From contig NZ_CP138333.2 in NCBI RefSeq assembly GCF_038561955.2, forward strand, positions 2,356,001 to 2,420,000: 64,000 nucleotides of DNA, written 5' to 3'. Positions 42,259 to 51,277 of the stretch are shown piece after piece. The notes below the pieces were generated by a model. That model did no database searches, was not told where the DNA came from, and saw only the letters and a program-made list of their open reading frames with translations. The translations under genes and the position numbers were made by a program. How positions within the stretch are numbered: the stretch's first letter is position 1; each line of letters begins with the position of its first letter. Origin of the DNA: Salinicoccus sp. Bachu38 (GTDB taxonomy: Bacteria; Bacillota; Bacilli; Staphylococcales; Salinicoccaceae).

Positions 42259-44124
42259 TTAAAAAGAGATTAGGCCCTCTGCTTCCATCACCTGCAAAGT
42301 CAAGAGAAGTTCATAACCGGTTTGAGGATCTCTGAGGTCCCTGCCGATCAATTCCTGTATCCGCTTCACCCTATAGCGTAGACCACTTAAGGAAAGGGAG
42401 AGGTCCTGTGAAGATTTCTCCAGGTTTCCACCATTTGAAAGAAAGACATACAGAGTGTGGAGGAATTCGTCATTATCTTTATAGAGTGGGCCCAGCACCT
42501 GCTTCGTCTTCTGTCTGATGACACTTTTATTTTTAGTATGGATCAGAAGCCCGGGCACACTGATATCCCCGAATTCCAAAAACTTTTTATTGGTTCCGTC
42601 CAGCATTTTAAGAGCGGTGAGTGCTTCTTCATAAGCATCGTGCGCATCTCCGATATCAGTGGTCAGAGTACTTATGCCCATCTGGAACTTTTCCTCCGGG
42701 AATCTTTCCTTGAGATAGCCCCTTGTACGTTCTGCCACCGATATTATCCGGCTCTGCTTCTCATGCTGCTGAACCATCATCACTATATTTCCTGAGCGTT
42801 GGCCGACGAGTATGTTTGAAGCATTCTTGCAGTAGTTCTGCAAAGACTTCAATACATCGTCGTAAAATAGAAGAGAGTCGTCATGACTTCTGTTTGCATC
42901 GTCATATTTCAAGGTCATCATATGGTAGGGCTTATTCAGGTCGGCCTGTATATAACGGCTCTGCTTCAGCAGTTCCTCTTCCGAAAGTTCCTTCCCCTCT
43001 ATCAACCGATCAAGGAAATGCCCCTTTATCCTTTCCAGCGCTTCGAATGTCGTCTTTTCATTTAGAATATAGAGGGAACATATATCAGCAAGCCGTTCCA
43101 AGTTCATATTGTCGACTCTGGTGAATTCATATTCGGTCCCAACTATGAAGGAGCAGAAACCATAGCATTTCTTCTGGAGAATGATGGGTGTCGTTATATA
43201 ATTATGGCCCCCAACATTCCCCACGGTTGTTTCCCTGCGGGAACACAGATCCGTATCCTTCATTTCCTTCCGCCCGTTGTAGACCTCCATCAAAGCTTCC
43301 TGATCCAGCCCCTCACTTGCCTGGTGTTTGAACCTTTCGTCTTCAATCAGAACCGGCAGTCCTGTTTCTTCAAAGATGGTACGTACAATGGACTGCATAT
43401 CCTTACCATCCACAAATACGGAAGTCAGTTTCTCATGCACCTTGAATGTCCTGCTCAACGCATCCCTTTCCTCAAGGAGTTTGTCATAAGTCATTTCCAG
43501 TTCCCTGAGGATCGTGTCATCTTCATAATATTTCAATTCACTGCCTATAGTGTCATCCCAATCAGAGAGGGTTTTGCCCACATAATAGCATTCGTCATGC
43601 CCTCCTGCTTTGCATTTTTCCTCTTTGAAGATGATTTTCTTTTTACATATCTCAGAGTAGTAGCCGCTTGCATAGCCAACAAGCGTATGGCACACACTGC
43701 CTTCAGCCTTTCCAGTCTGCTCAAGAAATGCTTCCGCCTCATAGGACCCCGTCCATATCCCTTCGACATGAATGTGATCTATTTCATTCTGTTGTCCATA
43801 TTCAATCTGGAGTCCTACACGCTTGGCTTTTGTGTAGCCCCTCATCATATGTAGTGCAGGTCCCTGTTTAAGAAGCTCCTCAATGGATGCCCGATTCTTC
43901 TTCAATACATTTTTCGCATCATTTTTCCCCAGATTCCAACCATACCTTATGAGAAAACCTTTCATCCTCTCATAGGATATGTTCTCTTCCAGTTCTTTGC
44001 GCAGTATTCCAAAGACGGAAGGAGAGGTCATGATCACACGTTCACCATCCAGATATATCCTTCCATCCTTATCGCTGACTTCTTGCCCCTGGTACACTCT
44101 TCCACCTTCTCTCAGTTCTTCCAC
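42259..44124 (-). CDS. Aromatic-sensing regulator: XylR_N + V4R domains with PucR-type C-terminus
   Basis: A 621-residue hybrid. Residues 20-110 resemble the XylR/DmpR sensor start (DGRIYLDGERVIMTSPSVFG, ILRKELEENISYERM). Residues 120-185 form a V4R domain with candidate zinc cysteines C145, C160, C171 and C179 (KCKAGGHDECYYVG). A GAF-like middle follows (about 235-365), then a CdaR/GGDEF-like region (about 380-540), and a C-terminal PucR helix-turn-helix (about 570-610, SQDLSLSLSGLRYRVKRIQE). No sigma-54 AAA+ domain is present, unlike XylR/DmpR. It probably senses a phenol or arylacetate and activates hpa genes. The start is uncertain: GTG 44124 follows a terminator hairpin; GTG 44097 has a better AAGGTGG site. 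Confidence 0.85.
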   Translation of the reverse strand: MEELREGGRVYQGQEVSDKDGRIYLDGERVIMTSPSVFGILRKELEENISYERMKGFLIRYGWNLGKNDAKNVLKKNRASIEELLKQGPALHMMRGYTKAKRVGLQIEYGQQNEIDHIHVEGIWTGSYEAEAFLEQTGKAEGSVCHTLVGYASGYYSEICKKKIIFKEEKCKAGGHDECYYVGKTLSDWDDTIGSELKYYEDDTILRELEMTYDKLLEERDALSRTFKVHEKLTSVFVDGKDMQSIVRTIFEETGLPVLIEDERFKHQASEGLDQEALMEVYNGRKEMKDTDLCSRRETTVGNVGGHNYITTPIILQKKCYGFCSFIVGTEYEFTRVDNMNLERLADICSLYILNEKTTFEALERIKGHFLDRLIEGKELSEEELLKQSRYIQADLNKPYHMMTLKYDDANRSHDDSLLFYDDVLKSLQNYCKNASNILVGQRSGNIVMMVQQHEKQSRIISVAERTRGYLKERFPEEKFQMGISTLTTDIGDAHDAYEEALTALKMLDGTNKKFLEFGDISVPGLLIHTKNKSVIRQKTKQVLGPLYKDNDEFLHTLYVFLSNGGNLEKSSQDLSLSLSGLRYRVKRIQELIGRDLRDPQTGYELLLTLQVMEAEGLISF

Positions 44125-44127
44125 GAT

Positions 44128-44152
44128 GAAAAAGAGCCGGGAAGGCTCCTTT
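44128..44152 (-). terminator. Terminator after the aldehyde dehydrogenase gene
   Basis: GAGCC (44134-44138) pairs with GGCTC (44144-44148) and the leftward strand runs into TTTTT. It is a short but clear hairpin ending the main hpa transcript just before the PucR-type gene. Confidence 0.65.
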
Positions 44153-44159
44153 TCAACTT

Positions 44160-45581
44160 CTATTCAAAATTCAAGGAAATGTACTTCGTTTCCAGGTAAT
44201 CCTCTATACCATAATAGCCGCCTTCTCTTCCAAGGCCACTTTCCTTGAACCCACCGAATGGTGCCTGTGGTGTCGACGGTCCTCCGTCATTCAGTCCAAT
44301 GATGCCATATTCCAACGCTTCACTGATCCTGATCGCTTCGCCGATTTTCTCTGTGAATACATAGGCGGCCAATCCGTATGGAGAATTATTAGCGCGCTCA
44401 ATCACTTCTTCCTCCTCATGGAATACGGTGATTGGCAGCAATGGTCCGAATGTCTCTTCATGCATGCAGAGCATCTCATCAGAAACACCGGTAACAACAG
44501 TCGGCTGATAGAATAGCCCTTCGCCCCGGCCGCCCCCACACACAACGGTACCTCCTCTGTCTACTGCATCCTTCACCTGATTATCTACTGTCTCCACTGC
44601 AGAATTATCGATCAATGGGCCGATATCCGTACCGGATTCAAGTCCATTGCCCATATTCAACCCGGAGACTGTTTCTCTGAGCTTTTCGTTGAAAGCCTCC
44701 TCTACCGAAGCATGTACATATACTCGATTGGTACAGACACATGTCTGGCCGGCATTGCGGAATTTCGACATGACCACACCACTTACCGCTTTATCCAAAT
44801 CAGCATCTTTTGTGATGATGAAAGGTGCGTGTCCTCCGAGTTCAAGTGATATCTTTTTCATGGTATCCGCGGAATCCTTCATCAGCTGCTTGCCGACTCC
44901 TGTAGATCCTGTAAAAGTGAGCTTCCTGACCCGGCTATCCTGGGTCCATACCTCTCCAATCTGACGGGAGCTTCCAGTGATGATGTTGATGACGCCTTTT
45001 GGCACACCGGCAGCTTCTGCCAATTCGACCAGCTTGAAAGCAGTCAGCGGGGTCTGGGAGGCTGGTTTCACGACCACGGTACATCCCGCAGCCATTGCCG
45101 GCCCCACCTTACGCGTAATCATGGCAGCCGGAAAATTCCATGGTGTGATTGCTGCAACTACACCAACCGGCTGTTTTGTTACGAATAGACGCTTATTTCT
45201 GTGGGAAGCCGGTATGATGTCCCCGTAGATCCTTTTGCCTTCCTCTGCATACCAGGATATATAGCCATTGGCATAATCCACCTCGCCGATTGCTTCCTTC
45301 AAAGGTTTCCCCTGTTCTTCAGTCATGATCCTGCCAATTTCTTCCCTATGTTCATGGATCAGCTGATGCCATCTGAAAAGGTAGGCACTGCGTTCCTCAG
45401 CCGTAAGCGCCCGCCATTCCTTCAATGCTGCAGCCGCTGCATCTACAGCAGCTTTGGCTTCACCGCTTCCTCCCTTAGGGACGGAAGCGATCGTTTCGCC
45501 CGTGGCTGGATTGGTGACATCCATCTGTTCGAGTTCTTTCCCAGTCCATTCGCCATTGATATACATTTCAACATTTGCCAT
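44160..45581 (-). CDS. Succinate-semialdehyde dehydrogenase-like aldehyde dehydrogenase
   Basis: A 473-residue ALDH close to GabD. TPWNFPAAMITRKVGPAMAA is the substrate-tunnel region, LTFTGSTGVGKQLM the cofactor region, SLELGGHAPFIITKDA holds the general-base Glu, and FRNAGQTCVCTNRVYVHA the catalytic Cys with the second Cys two residues on, as in redox-switched SSADHs. In this cluster it would oxidise succinic semialdehyde, an end product of homoprotocatechuate degradation, to succinate. It follows HpaF by 23 bases. RBS GGAGG. Confidence 0.85.
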   Translation of the reverse strand: MANVEMYINGEWTGKELEQMDVTNPATGETIASVPKGGSGEAKAAVDAAAAALKEWRALTAEERSAYLFRWHQLIHEHREEIGRIMTEEQGKPLKEAIGEVDYANGYISWYAEEGKRIYGDIIPASHRNKRLFVTKQPVGVVAAITPWNFPAAMITRKVGPAMAAGCTVVVKPASQTPLTAFKLVELAEAAGVPKGVINIITGSSRQIGEVWTQDSRVRKLTFTGSTGVGKQLMKDSADTMKKISLELGGHAPFIITKDADLDKAVSGVVMSKFRNAGQTCVCTNRVYVHASVEEAFNEKLRETVSGLNMGNGLESGTDIGPLIDNSAVETVDNQVKDAVDRGGTVVCGGGRGEGLFYQPTVVTGVSDEMLCMHEETFGPLLPITVFHEEEEVIERANNSPYGLAAYVFTEKIGEAIRISEALEYGIIGLNDGGPSTPQAPFGGFKESGLGREGGYYGIEDYLETKYISLNFE

Positions 45582-45604
45582 TAATACGCCTCCACAACCT
45601 GCTG

Positions 45605-45988
45605 TTATTTTTTATATCTTCCGTGAATATTATTCTTCTTGTAAGTTGGGTTGGTAAATTCGTACAACTCCATTGAGAGGGCAAGATACCTTTTTTGGTA
45701 TATTGGTTCAAAGTAATCTGTAATGACACTGAAGAGATTGTCACACAGTTCTTTCTTGACCGCTTCAGAGCGTCCACCGCCAAGTTTTAATGTAATGTGC
45801 ACAAACGCATCATCTTCTGTGCCATCTGCAACACGGTAATCCTCAATTTCAATCGCCCTTGTACGCAATCCCCCAATTGGAATGACATCCGAATGGGAGA
45901 GCAGGGAGGCATTTGCCTGTTCGAGAAGTTCATCCACCTCGAACGCACCCTTCAGGTTGGATGTGTATTCTATATAGAGATGTGGCAT
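45605..45988 (-). CDS. hpaF: 5-carboxymethyl-2-hydroxymuconate isomerase (HpaF)
   Basis: A 127-residue tautomerase-superfamily protein beginning MPHLYIEYTSNLK. Removal of Met exposes the catalytic Pro, and the start is nearly identical in known HpaF/CHMI proteins. GLRTRAIEIEDYRVADGTED and FVHITLKLGGGRSEAVK are further CHMI segments. It ketonises 5-carboxymethyl-2-hydroxymuconate after the HpaE step. RBS AAGGAGGAA. It is 32 bases after HpaG2 and 23 before the SSADH gene. Confidence 0.92.
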   Translation of the reverse strand: MPHLYIEYTSNLKGAFEVDELLEQANASLLSHSDVIPIGGLRTRAIEIEDYRVADGTEDDAFVHITLKLGGGRSEAVKKELCDNLFSVITDYFEPIYQKRYLALSMELYEFTNPTYKKNNIHGRYKK

Positions 45989-46020
45989 CTACAGTTCCTC
46001 CTTGAATCATGTTGGATGAT

Positions 46021-46782
46021 CTACTGCTTGATATCCGCCTCTTCCCCTACGATGGTATTGACGAGACGACCAACACCTTCAACCTCAGTAATCACTTCAT
46101 CCCCGACTTTAGTATCAACAGACCCTTTAGGTGTACCGGTAAGGATGATATCGCCTTTGTTCAAGGTCATGAAGCTGCTCAGGTACTCTATGAGATCAGG
46201 GACTGAAAAAATCATATCTGCTGTGGTCCCTTCCTGTACGACCTCTCCATTCACCAAGGTACGCAACTTGAGGTTCATCGGTTCCTCCACATCTTCCTTA
46301 TCTACAAACCATGGGCCGATTGGTGTGCACGTATCACGATTTTTAACTCTGAGGTTGGGACGATAATAGTTTTCAAGATAGTCCCGCAGGGCATAATCAT
46401 TTGCTACTGTATAGCCGCTTACATAATCATAGGCATCTTCCTTGGAGATGTTCTTCCCGGCTTTTCCAATCACTACAGCAAGCTCACATTCATAGTGCAT
46501 AAATGTCACATCTGCAGGGCGGTATGTCTTCCCCCGGTGGCCTATGAAAGTATTCGGCCCCTTCAGGAATACAAGCGGTTCCTTGGGCGCTTCCTTAAAG
46601 GACAGCTCAGCTGCATGGTCTGCATAGTTGAGACCAAGGGTGAAGACCGTCTGAGGTTCGACCGGAGGCAGCCAGATCACATCATGCTCCTGGACAGTTC
46701 TGCCATTTTCGAGCTTTATACCTGAGTCCGTCTCCACGCCATTATGAATCAAACCATCTACTGCGATTCTTGCATGCTTCAT
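46021..46782 (-). CDS. hpaG2: HpaG2: C-terminal-half homologue of the HpaG isomerase/decarboxylase
   Basis: A 253-residue FAH-fold enzyme corresponding to the second half of enterobacterial HpaG: VFTLGLNYADHAAELSFKEA, PLVFLKGPNTFIGHRG, TFMHYECELAVVIGKAGKNI (metal Glu residues), YALRDYLENYYRPNLRVKNR and GTPKGSVDTKVGDEVITEVE. Together with HpaG1 it decarboxylates 5-oxopent-3-ene-1,2,5-tricarboxylate and isomerises the product. Its start overlaps the HpaG1 stop by four bases. Confidence 0.9.
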   Translation of the reverse strand: MKHARIAVDGLIHNGVETDSGIKLENGRTVQEHDVIWLPPVEPQTVFTLGLNYADHAAELSFKEAPKEPLVFLKGPNTFIGHRGKTYRPADVTFMHYECELAVVIGKAGKNISKEDAYDYVSGYTVANDYALRDYLENYYRPNLRVKNRDTCTPIGPWFVDKEDVEEPMNLKLRTLVNGEVVQEGTTADMIFSVPDLIEYLSSFMTLNKGDIILTGTPKGSVDTKVGDEVITEVEGVGRLVNTIVGEEADIKQ

Positions 46783-47567
46783 TTTCTTTTGCCTCCTGCC
46801 ACTTGATTCTCATCCATCACTTCGTTCTCCAGAACACCGATGCCTTCCACTTCCACTTTGACCGTGTCCCCGGCCCTAAGCAATGGCATGTTTTCGGGTA
46901 CACCGACCAGCAGAACATCCCCTTCGTAAAGCGTCATGAACTCAGTGACGTCCGTCAGAAGTTCTTCCACTGAACGGATGAGATTGGATGTGTTATTTTC
47001 AGCCTTGAGCTCTCCGTTTACATACACGGAGATTTTCAAAGCGTTTGGATCATCGACAGAATCCCTTTCTGTTATCCATGGACCGATCGGACAGAAACCA
47101 TCCCTTGCCTTTTCCTTGTAGGCAGGCCTGTAGATACTTTCATGCGGAATGCTGATGTCATTGACGATCGTATAACCCGCTACATGATCGAGGGCATTTG
47201 GTTTTTCAAGTCTGGTGGCCGTCTTTCCGATCACCACTGCCAGAGCGGCCCCTGCTGAAAGCGCCTCTTCACTTTGCGGCAATGGTACAGCTTCCCCGTC
47301 CCCGATATATGTATTGATCGGTTTGATATAGAGTATGGGTGCTTTTGGAGGTGCTTTGTAGGGGTCTTCATTCAATTGCCCCTCATACTGCTCGTAGGCT
47401 CCCTTGTAATTGAGAAGTGTGCCATAGACCGTCCCGGTAATCGGGACATCAAATTTGAAATCCGAAATATTATGCTGTTCTGCATCAAGCGTCACTCTAT
47501 CTGGTCCTTCAAACAGACCTTCCTGCATCAACTGTATGCCTTGATGCTTGAATTTGATGTTTACCAT
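46779..47567 (-). CDS. hpaG1: HpaG1: N-terminal-half homologue of the HpaG isomerase/decarboxylase
   Basis: A 262-residue FAH-fold protein matching the first half of HpaG: DPYKAPPKAPILYIKPINTY, AGAALAVVIGKTATRLEKPN, NDISIPHESIYRPAYKEKAR and DGFCPIGPW. HpaG is a fused tandem in Escherichia coli; here the halves are separate, overlapping genes, as in several Gram-positives. About 30 extra N-terminal residues precede the usual start. RBS AAAGGAG, 11 bases before the ATG. Confidence 0.88.
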   Translation of the reverse strand: MVNIKFKHQGIQLMQEGLFEGPDRVTLDAEQHNISDFKFDVPITGTVYGTLLNYKGAYEQYEGQLNEDPYKAPPKAPILYIKPINTYIGDGEAVPLPQSEEALSAGAALAVVIGKTATRLEKPNALDHVAGYTIVNDISIPHESIYRPAYKEKARDGFCPIGPWITERDSVDDPNALKISVYVNGELKAENNTSNLIRSVEELLTDVTEFMTLYEGDVLLVGVPENMPLLRAGDTVKVEVEGIGVLENEVMDENQVAGGKRK

Positions 47568-47650
47568 ATTCCTGCATTCTCCTTTAGTCAGTTTGTAAAA
47601 AGAGAAAGAGACCAGCGTGTACTGGTCCTATCCTTCCCCTCCTGGTTGGA

Positions 47651-48574
47651 TTATGAATTTTGTTTTGCCAACTTACCGTATTCCACCAATGTTTCCTTGA
47701 TTTCCTCCTGCAGTTCCTCAGAAGGCAGTCCCATAGGCATCCTGAGAACAGGTTCTATCATGCCCATCATGCCGAGTGCCGCTTTAACAGGCGCTGGGTT
47801 GGTATCCTTGAAGAGCACATCATTCAGGTTCATCAGTTCGAAATGAAGATCCTGCGCCCTTTTGATATCGCCGGCTTCCCATGCATCATGCATTTCAGCC
47901 ACTTTGGCAGGTTCCACGTTCGCTGTTGCACTGATGGAACCAGCTCCTCCGATTGCAAGCATTGGATAGCAAAGCAGTTCGATTCCTGAATAGAGAAGGA
48001 AATCCCTGCCGCAATGGAGCATTACGCGGTTTACATGTTCGAAGTCCTTGTTGGACTCTTTTGCACCGACGATGTTCGGGCAGTCCCTGACAAGTCTCGC
48101 CATCGTCTGTACTGTCATATTCTGCGCAGTACGTCCAGGGATGTTATAGATGATGATCGGAAGGTCTACAGAATCCGCCACTGTCTTGAAGTGCTGATAC
48201 AGCGCTTCCTGGTTCGGCTTGTTGTAGTAGGGAACGATCACCATCGCGGCATCAGCACCCATCTCCTCAGCCTTTTTGGTGAGGTACATGGTCTCATCGT
48301 GGTTTACGGAACCCGTACCTGGGGCAAACGGCACACGTCCATCAATGGCCTTCATTGCATTTTCCATCACCTGTACCCGCTCTTCTGTAGTCAAAGAGCT
48401 CGGCTCTCCTGATGTACCTGTTACAGAAATGGCATGTGTGCCATTTTCCAGCTGATATTCGATCAGTTCAGCCTGCTTCTCCAGGTCAAGATCTCCGTTG
48501 GCCTTGAAAGGTGTGATGACCGGACAGATTGATCCTCTTAGTCTCTGTTTGATATCTTCATATTGATTACTCAT
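47651..48574 (-). CDS. DapA-family aldolase in the hpa cluster
   Basis: A 307-residue class I aldolase of the dihydrodipicolinate synthase/N-acetylneuraminate lyase family. Schiff-base K172 in IVGAKESNKDF, Tyr143 in IIIYNIPGRT, and the carboxylate-binding loop TGTSGEPSSLT (about 52-62). Since no HpaI-type class II aldolase is in the cluster, it is a candidate for cleaving 4-hydroxy-2-oxoheptanedioate to pyruvate and succinic semialdehyde. A true lysine-pathway DapA would be expected among lysine genes. RBS AGGAGG; 55 bases after hpaD. Confidence 0.83.
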   Translation of the reverse strand: MSNQYEDIKQRLRGSICPVITPFKANGDLDLEKQAELIEYQLENGTHAISVTGTSGEPSSLTTEERVQVMENAMKAIDGRVPFAPGTGSVNHDETMYLTKKAEEMGADAAMVIVPYYNKPNQEALYQHFKTVADSVDLPIIIYNIPGRTAQNMTVQTMARLVRDCPNIVGAKESNKDFEHVNRVMLHCGRDFLLYSGIELLCYPMLAIGGAGSISATANVEPAKVAEMHDAWEAGDIKRAQDLHFELMNLNDVLFKDTNPAPVKAALGMMGMIEPVLRMPMGLPSEELQEEIKETLVEYGKLAKQNS

Positions 48575-48629
48575 TTATAATGAACCTCCTGATATTATTA
48601 TTAAACGCCACTTCCATATCTTTTTTGGA

Positions 48630-49613
48630 TCAGATGATCGTATTCGGCTTTCTCTTATCGAGCTTCGGCTGTTCGGTTTCCACTTTTTCCCCTGTATAGA
48701 CGTTCAGGAATGTGGAAGCTTCCTCAAACCAGCTATCCGGTGCTTCATGCCCCCAGAAAGTCTGGCGTTGCGGATCGTCGAGATCCCATTCCACCGGATC
48801 AAAGTCGGAATCCCCTGTGTAATAGTCTCCATTGTACAATTCGATGCGGTGGCCGTCCGGATCCCTCAAGTACAGGAAGAACGCATTGGAGAGCCCGTGC
48901 CTGCCCGGCCCCCTCTCGATGGTCGGTGCAAAGCCTTTTGCTGCAAGGTAGTCACAGCCATCGATCAGACTCATCGGATCCTTCAGCCAGAAGCCGATAT
49001 GATGCAGTCTCGGTCCGATGCTGTTCATGAACGCAGTATCATGGACGCCTGGCTTGCGGTGCAGCCATGCTGCCCACACTTCGTCGCTGCCTTTTGTCGT
49101 CGTATATTCTGAGCACGCAAATCCAAGCTTGTCTATATAGTAGTCATAGGCTTTTTGGACATCTGGCACTGCACAGTTGAAATGGTCGATCCTCTGTACT
49201 TTTGCTCCCACATGAATATCAAAGCGCTGTAGCATGCGCTCCACCTTATCCATTTCACAGTAGTATTCGCAAGGAATCCCTGAAACATCCTGTACACGCA
49301 GCGTACGCCCAATTGCAGGCTGCATGCCTTTTTCCATCCAGATCACTTCTGTGCCTTCAGCTTCAAAGAAATCAGCAAGCTTATCCAGATCCTCTTCTGA
49401 ATCCACTCTGTAACTGATTACTTCAACTGCCGCTTCAGGCATTTTCCTAAGCCACAGACAATGGTGGTTATGGTCTTCTATTGCTCTATAGAAGACGTTC
49501 TCATCATCCGACTCCGTCTCAATGAGTCCCAATGATTCATAGAATTCCTTGGATTTTTCCAGATCAGTCACATGCAATACAGCCCGGCCAGTACGTTTGA
49601 TATCAAAATTCAT
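48630..49613 (-). CDS. hpaD: 3,4-dihydroxyphenylacetate 2,3-dioxygenase (HpaD)
   Basis: A 327-residue extradiol ring-cleavage dioxygenase with two VOC modules, as in Brevibacterium and Arthrobacter homoprotocatechuate dioxygenases. The metal ligands are likely H144 (RIDHFNCAVP), H204 or H205 (PRLHHIGFW) and E258 (DGHRIELYNGDYY), with H191 (GVHDTAF) as the second-sphere acid/base. It opens the catechol ring to 5-carboxymethyl-2-hydroxymuconate semialdehyde using Fe or Mn. The ATG at 49613 follows GAGGGG; eight upstream residues in frame have no site. Confidence 0.93.
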   Translation of the reverse strand: MNFDIKRTGRAVLHVTDLEKSKEFYESLGLIETESDDENVFYRAIEDHNHHCLWLRKMPEAAVEVISYRVDSEEDLDKLADFFEAEGTEVIWMEKGMQPAIGRTLRVQDVSGIPCEYYCEMDKVERMLQRFDIHVGAKVQRIDHFNCAVPDVQKAYDYYIDKLGFACSEYTTTKGSDEVWAAWLHRKPGVHDTAFMNSIGPRLHHIGFWLKDPMSLIDGCDYLAAKGFAPTIERGPGRHGLSNAFFLYLRDPDGHRIELYNGDYYTGDSDFDPVEWDLDDPQRQTFWGHEAPDSWFEEASTFLNVYTGEKVETEQPKLDKRKPNTII

Positions 49614-49646
49614 ATGTTTTCCCCTCTCATATTTCAAGCACTATAT

Positions 49647-51167
49647 TTAAATTCCGAATTGTGGAATATGGTGGTCTCCAATTGCTACATGGATGATTTT
49701 CTGTTCTGTATAGAATTCAAAAGCGTAGTACCCGCCTTCACGTCCGATACCGCTGTTCTTGGACCCGCCAAACGGTGTCCTCAAATCACGGACATTCTGG
49801 GCATTTACCCAAAGCATACCGGATTCGACAGCGTGCGCGACGCGGTGTCCACGTTTGATATCATTGGTCCATACATATCCGGCCAGGCCATACTCGACAT
49901 CATTCGCCTTTTCAATGACTTCTTCTTCATCTTTGAAAGTCATGACAGCAATGACAGGACCAAATATTTCTTCCTGTACCACCCTCATATCATTTTCGGC
50001 ATTCAGCAGCATTGTTGGTGCTACATAATTCCCACGGCTCAACTCCTCAGGAATATGCCCGCTCACGACCTCACAGCCTTCTTCTTTCGCTATTTCAATG
50101 TAGCTCTTCACATTTTCATAATGCTCGGTCTTGATGAGCGGCCCAACTTGTGTGGATTCATCCAGTGGATCGCCCACCCTGATGTTTTCAACACGCTGCT
50201 TCAGCTTTGCAACGAAATCTTCCGCGATATCTTCATGCAGATAAAGTCTGGAGTTCGCTGTGCATCGCTCCCCGTTGAATGAGAAGACACCCCATGTTGC
50301 TGCATCGAGCGCGCGGTCCAAGTCGGCATCCGAGAAGACGATGATCGGGGATTTGCCTCCAAGTTCCATGGAAAAACGCTTCAGCGTGTCAGCACCATTT
50401 TTCATGATGGTGGAACCTGTAGTTGTTTCTCCTGTAAAGGAAATGAGTTTTACGTCTTTGTGTTTGACCAATGCATCTCCTGCTGTTTCACCAAAACCAT
50501 GTACTATATTGAATACACCATCCGGCAAGCCGGCCTGATCGATGATTTCTGCCATGCGGTTTGCAGTCAGCGGCGACCACTCTGCCGGCTTCAATACAAC
50601 TGTATTGCCAGTAGCGAGAGCAGGGGCGATCTTCCATGTTTCAAGCATGAATGGCGCATTCCAAGGAGTGATGAGTCCAGCCACACCTACAGGCGTACGC
50701 ACAGTATAATTGACGAACTCGTCATCAACCTGATATGTTTCACCGTACATTTGGCTTTTTACAGTATCAGCATAGAACCTGAAGTTGTTCGCGGAGCGAG
50801 AAACCTGCTTCTTTGTCTGGCTTAATGGCAGTCCGGTATCCAGCGCCTCAAGCAATGCTATCTCTTCTACATGCTCTTCAATCAGGTCGCCGATCTTGTA
50901 GACATAATCCAGGCGCTCCGACTGTTTCATCTTGCCCCATTCCCCTTTGAATGCTTTATGCGCTGCTTTGACAGCCTTGTCAATATCTGCAGCCTGTCCT
51001 GAGGCGATATTGTTCATCGTTTCGTTCGTGAAAGGACTGATATTTTCAAAGGTGCCATTATCTTCAGCGTCTACAAACTTTCCATCGATGTATAGCTTCA
51101 CATCCTGAAGCTCCTTGGCGAGTTTCGTATGTTGATCTGCTACTGATTGTGTTTGTTGGTTTGCCAC
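49647..51167 (-). CDS. hpaE: 5-carboxymethyl-2-hydroxymuconate-semialdehyde dehydrogenase (HpaE)
   Basis: A 506-residue ALDH. GLITPWNAPFMLETWKIAPA, the general-base FSMELGGKSPIIVFSDADLD, the catalytic Cys in FSFNGERCTANSRLYLHEDI and the C-terminal RTPFGGSKNSGIGREGGYYA follow the HpaE pattern; GERCTA distinguishes it from the GQTCVC of the other ALDH in the cluster. It oxidises the HpaD product. The start is GTG at 51167 after AAGGAG. Upstream are two tandem palindromic boxes (51189-51212). Confidence 0.92.
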   Translation of the reverse strand: MANQQTQSVADQHTKLAKELQDVKLYIDGKFVDAEDNGTFENISPFTNETMNNIASGQAADIDKAVKAAHKAFKGEWGKMKQSERLDYVYKIGDLIEEHVEEIALLEALDTGLPLSQTKKQVSRSANNFRFYADTVKSQMYGETYQVDDEFVNYTVRTPVGVAGLITPWNAPFMLETWKIAPALATGNTVVLKPAEWSPLTANRMAEIIDQAGLPDGVFNIVHGFGETAGDALVKHKDVKLISFTGETTTGSTIMKNGADTLKRFSMELGGKSPIIVFSDADLDRALDAATWGVFSFNGERCTANSRLYLHEDIAEDFVAKLKQRVENIRVGDPLDESTQVGPLIKTEHYENVKSYIEIAKEEGCEVVSGHIPEELSRGNYVAPTMLLNAENDMRVVQEEIFGPVIAVMTFKDEEEVIEKANDVEYGLAGYVWTNDIKRGHRVAHAVESGMLWVNAQNVRDLRTPFGGSKNSGIGREGGYYAFEFYTEQKIIHVAIGDHHIPQFGI

Positions 51168-51188
51168 AAAATCATCTCCTTAAATTTA

Positions 51189-51212
51189 ATCATATATGAA
51201 ATCATATATAAT
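51189..51212. promoter_or_regulatory. Two tandem palindromic boxes upstream of hpaE
   Basis: ATCATATATGAA (51189-51200) and ATCATATATAAT (51201-51212) are consecutive copies, each one mismatch from the palindrome ATCATATATGAT, in the 110-base gap between the GntR gene and hpaE. They are good candidates for the operator of the neighbouring GntR regulator. Confidence 0.45.
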
Positions 51213-51277
51213 ATTGCGCATAGCTCCGCTGTCTTTCGCTTAGACTCTCTCTTCGTGCTGACCTTCAAAGACTTCCT

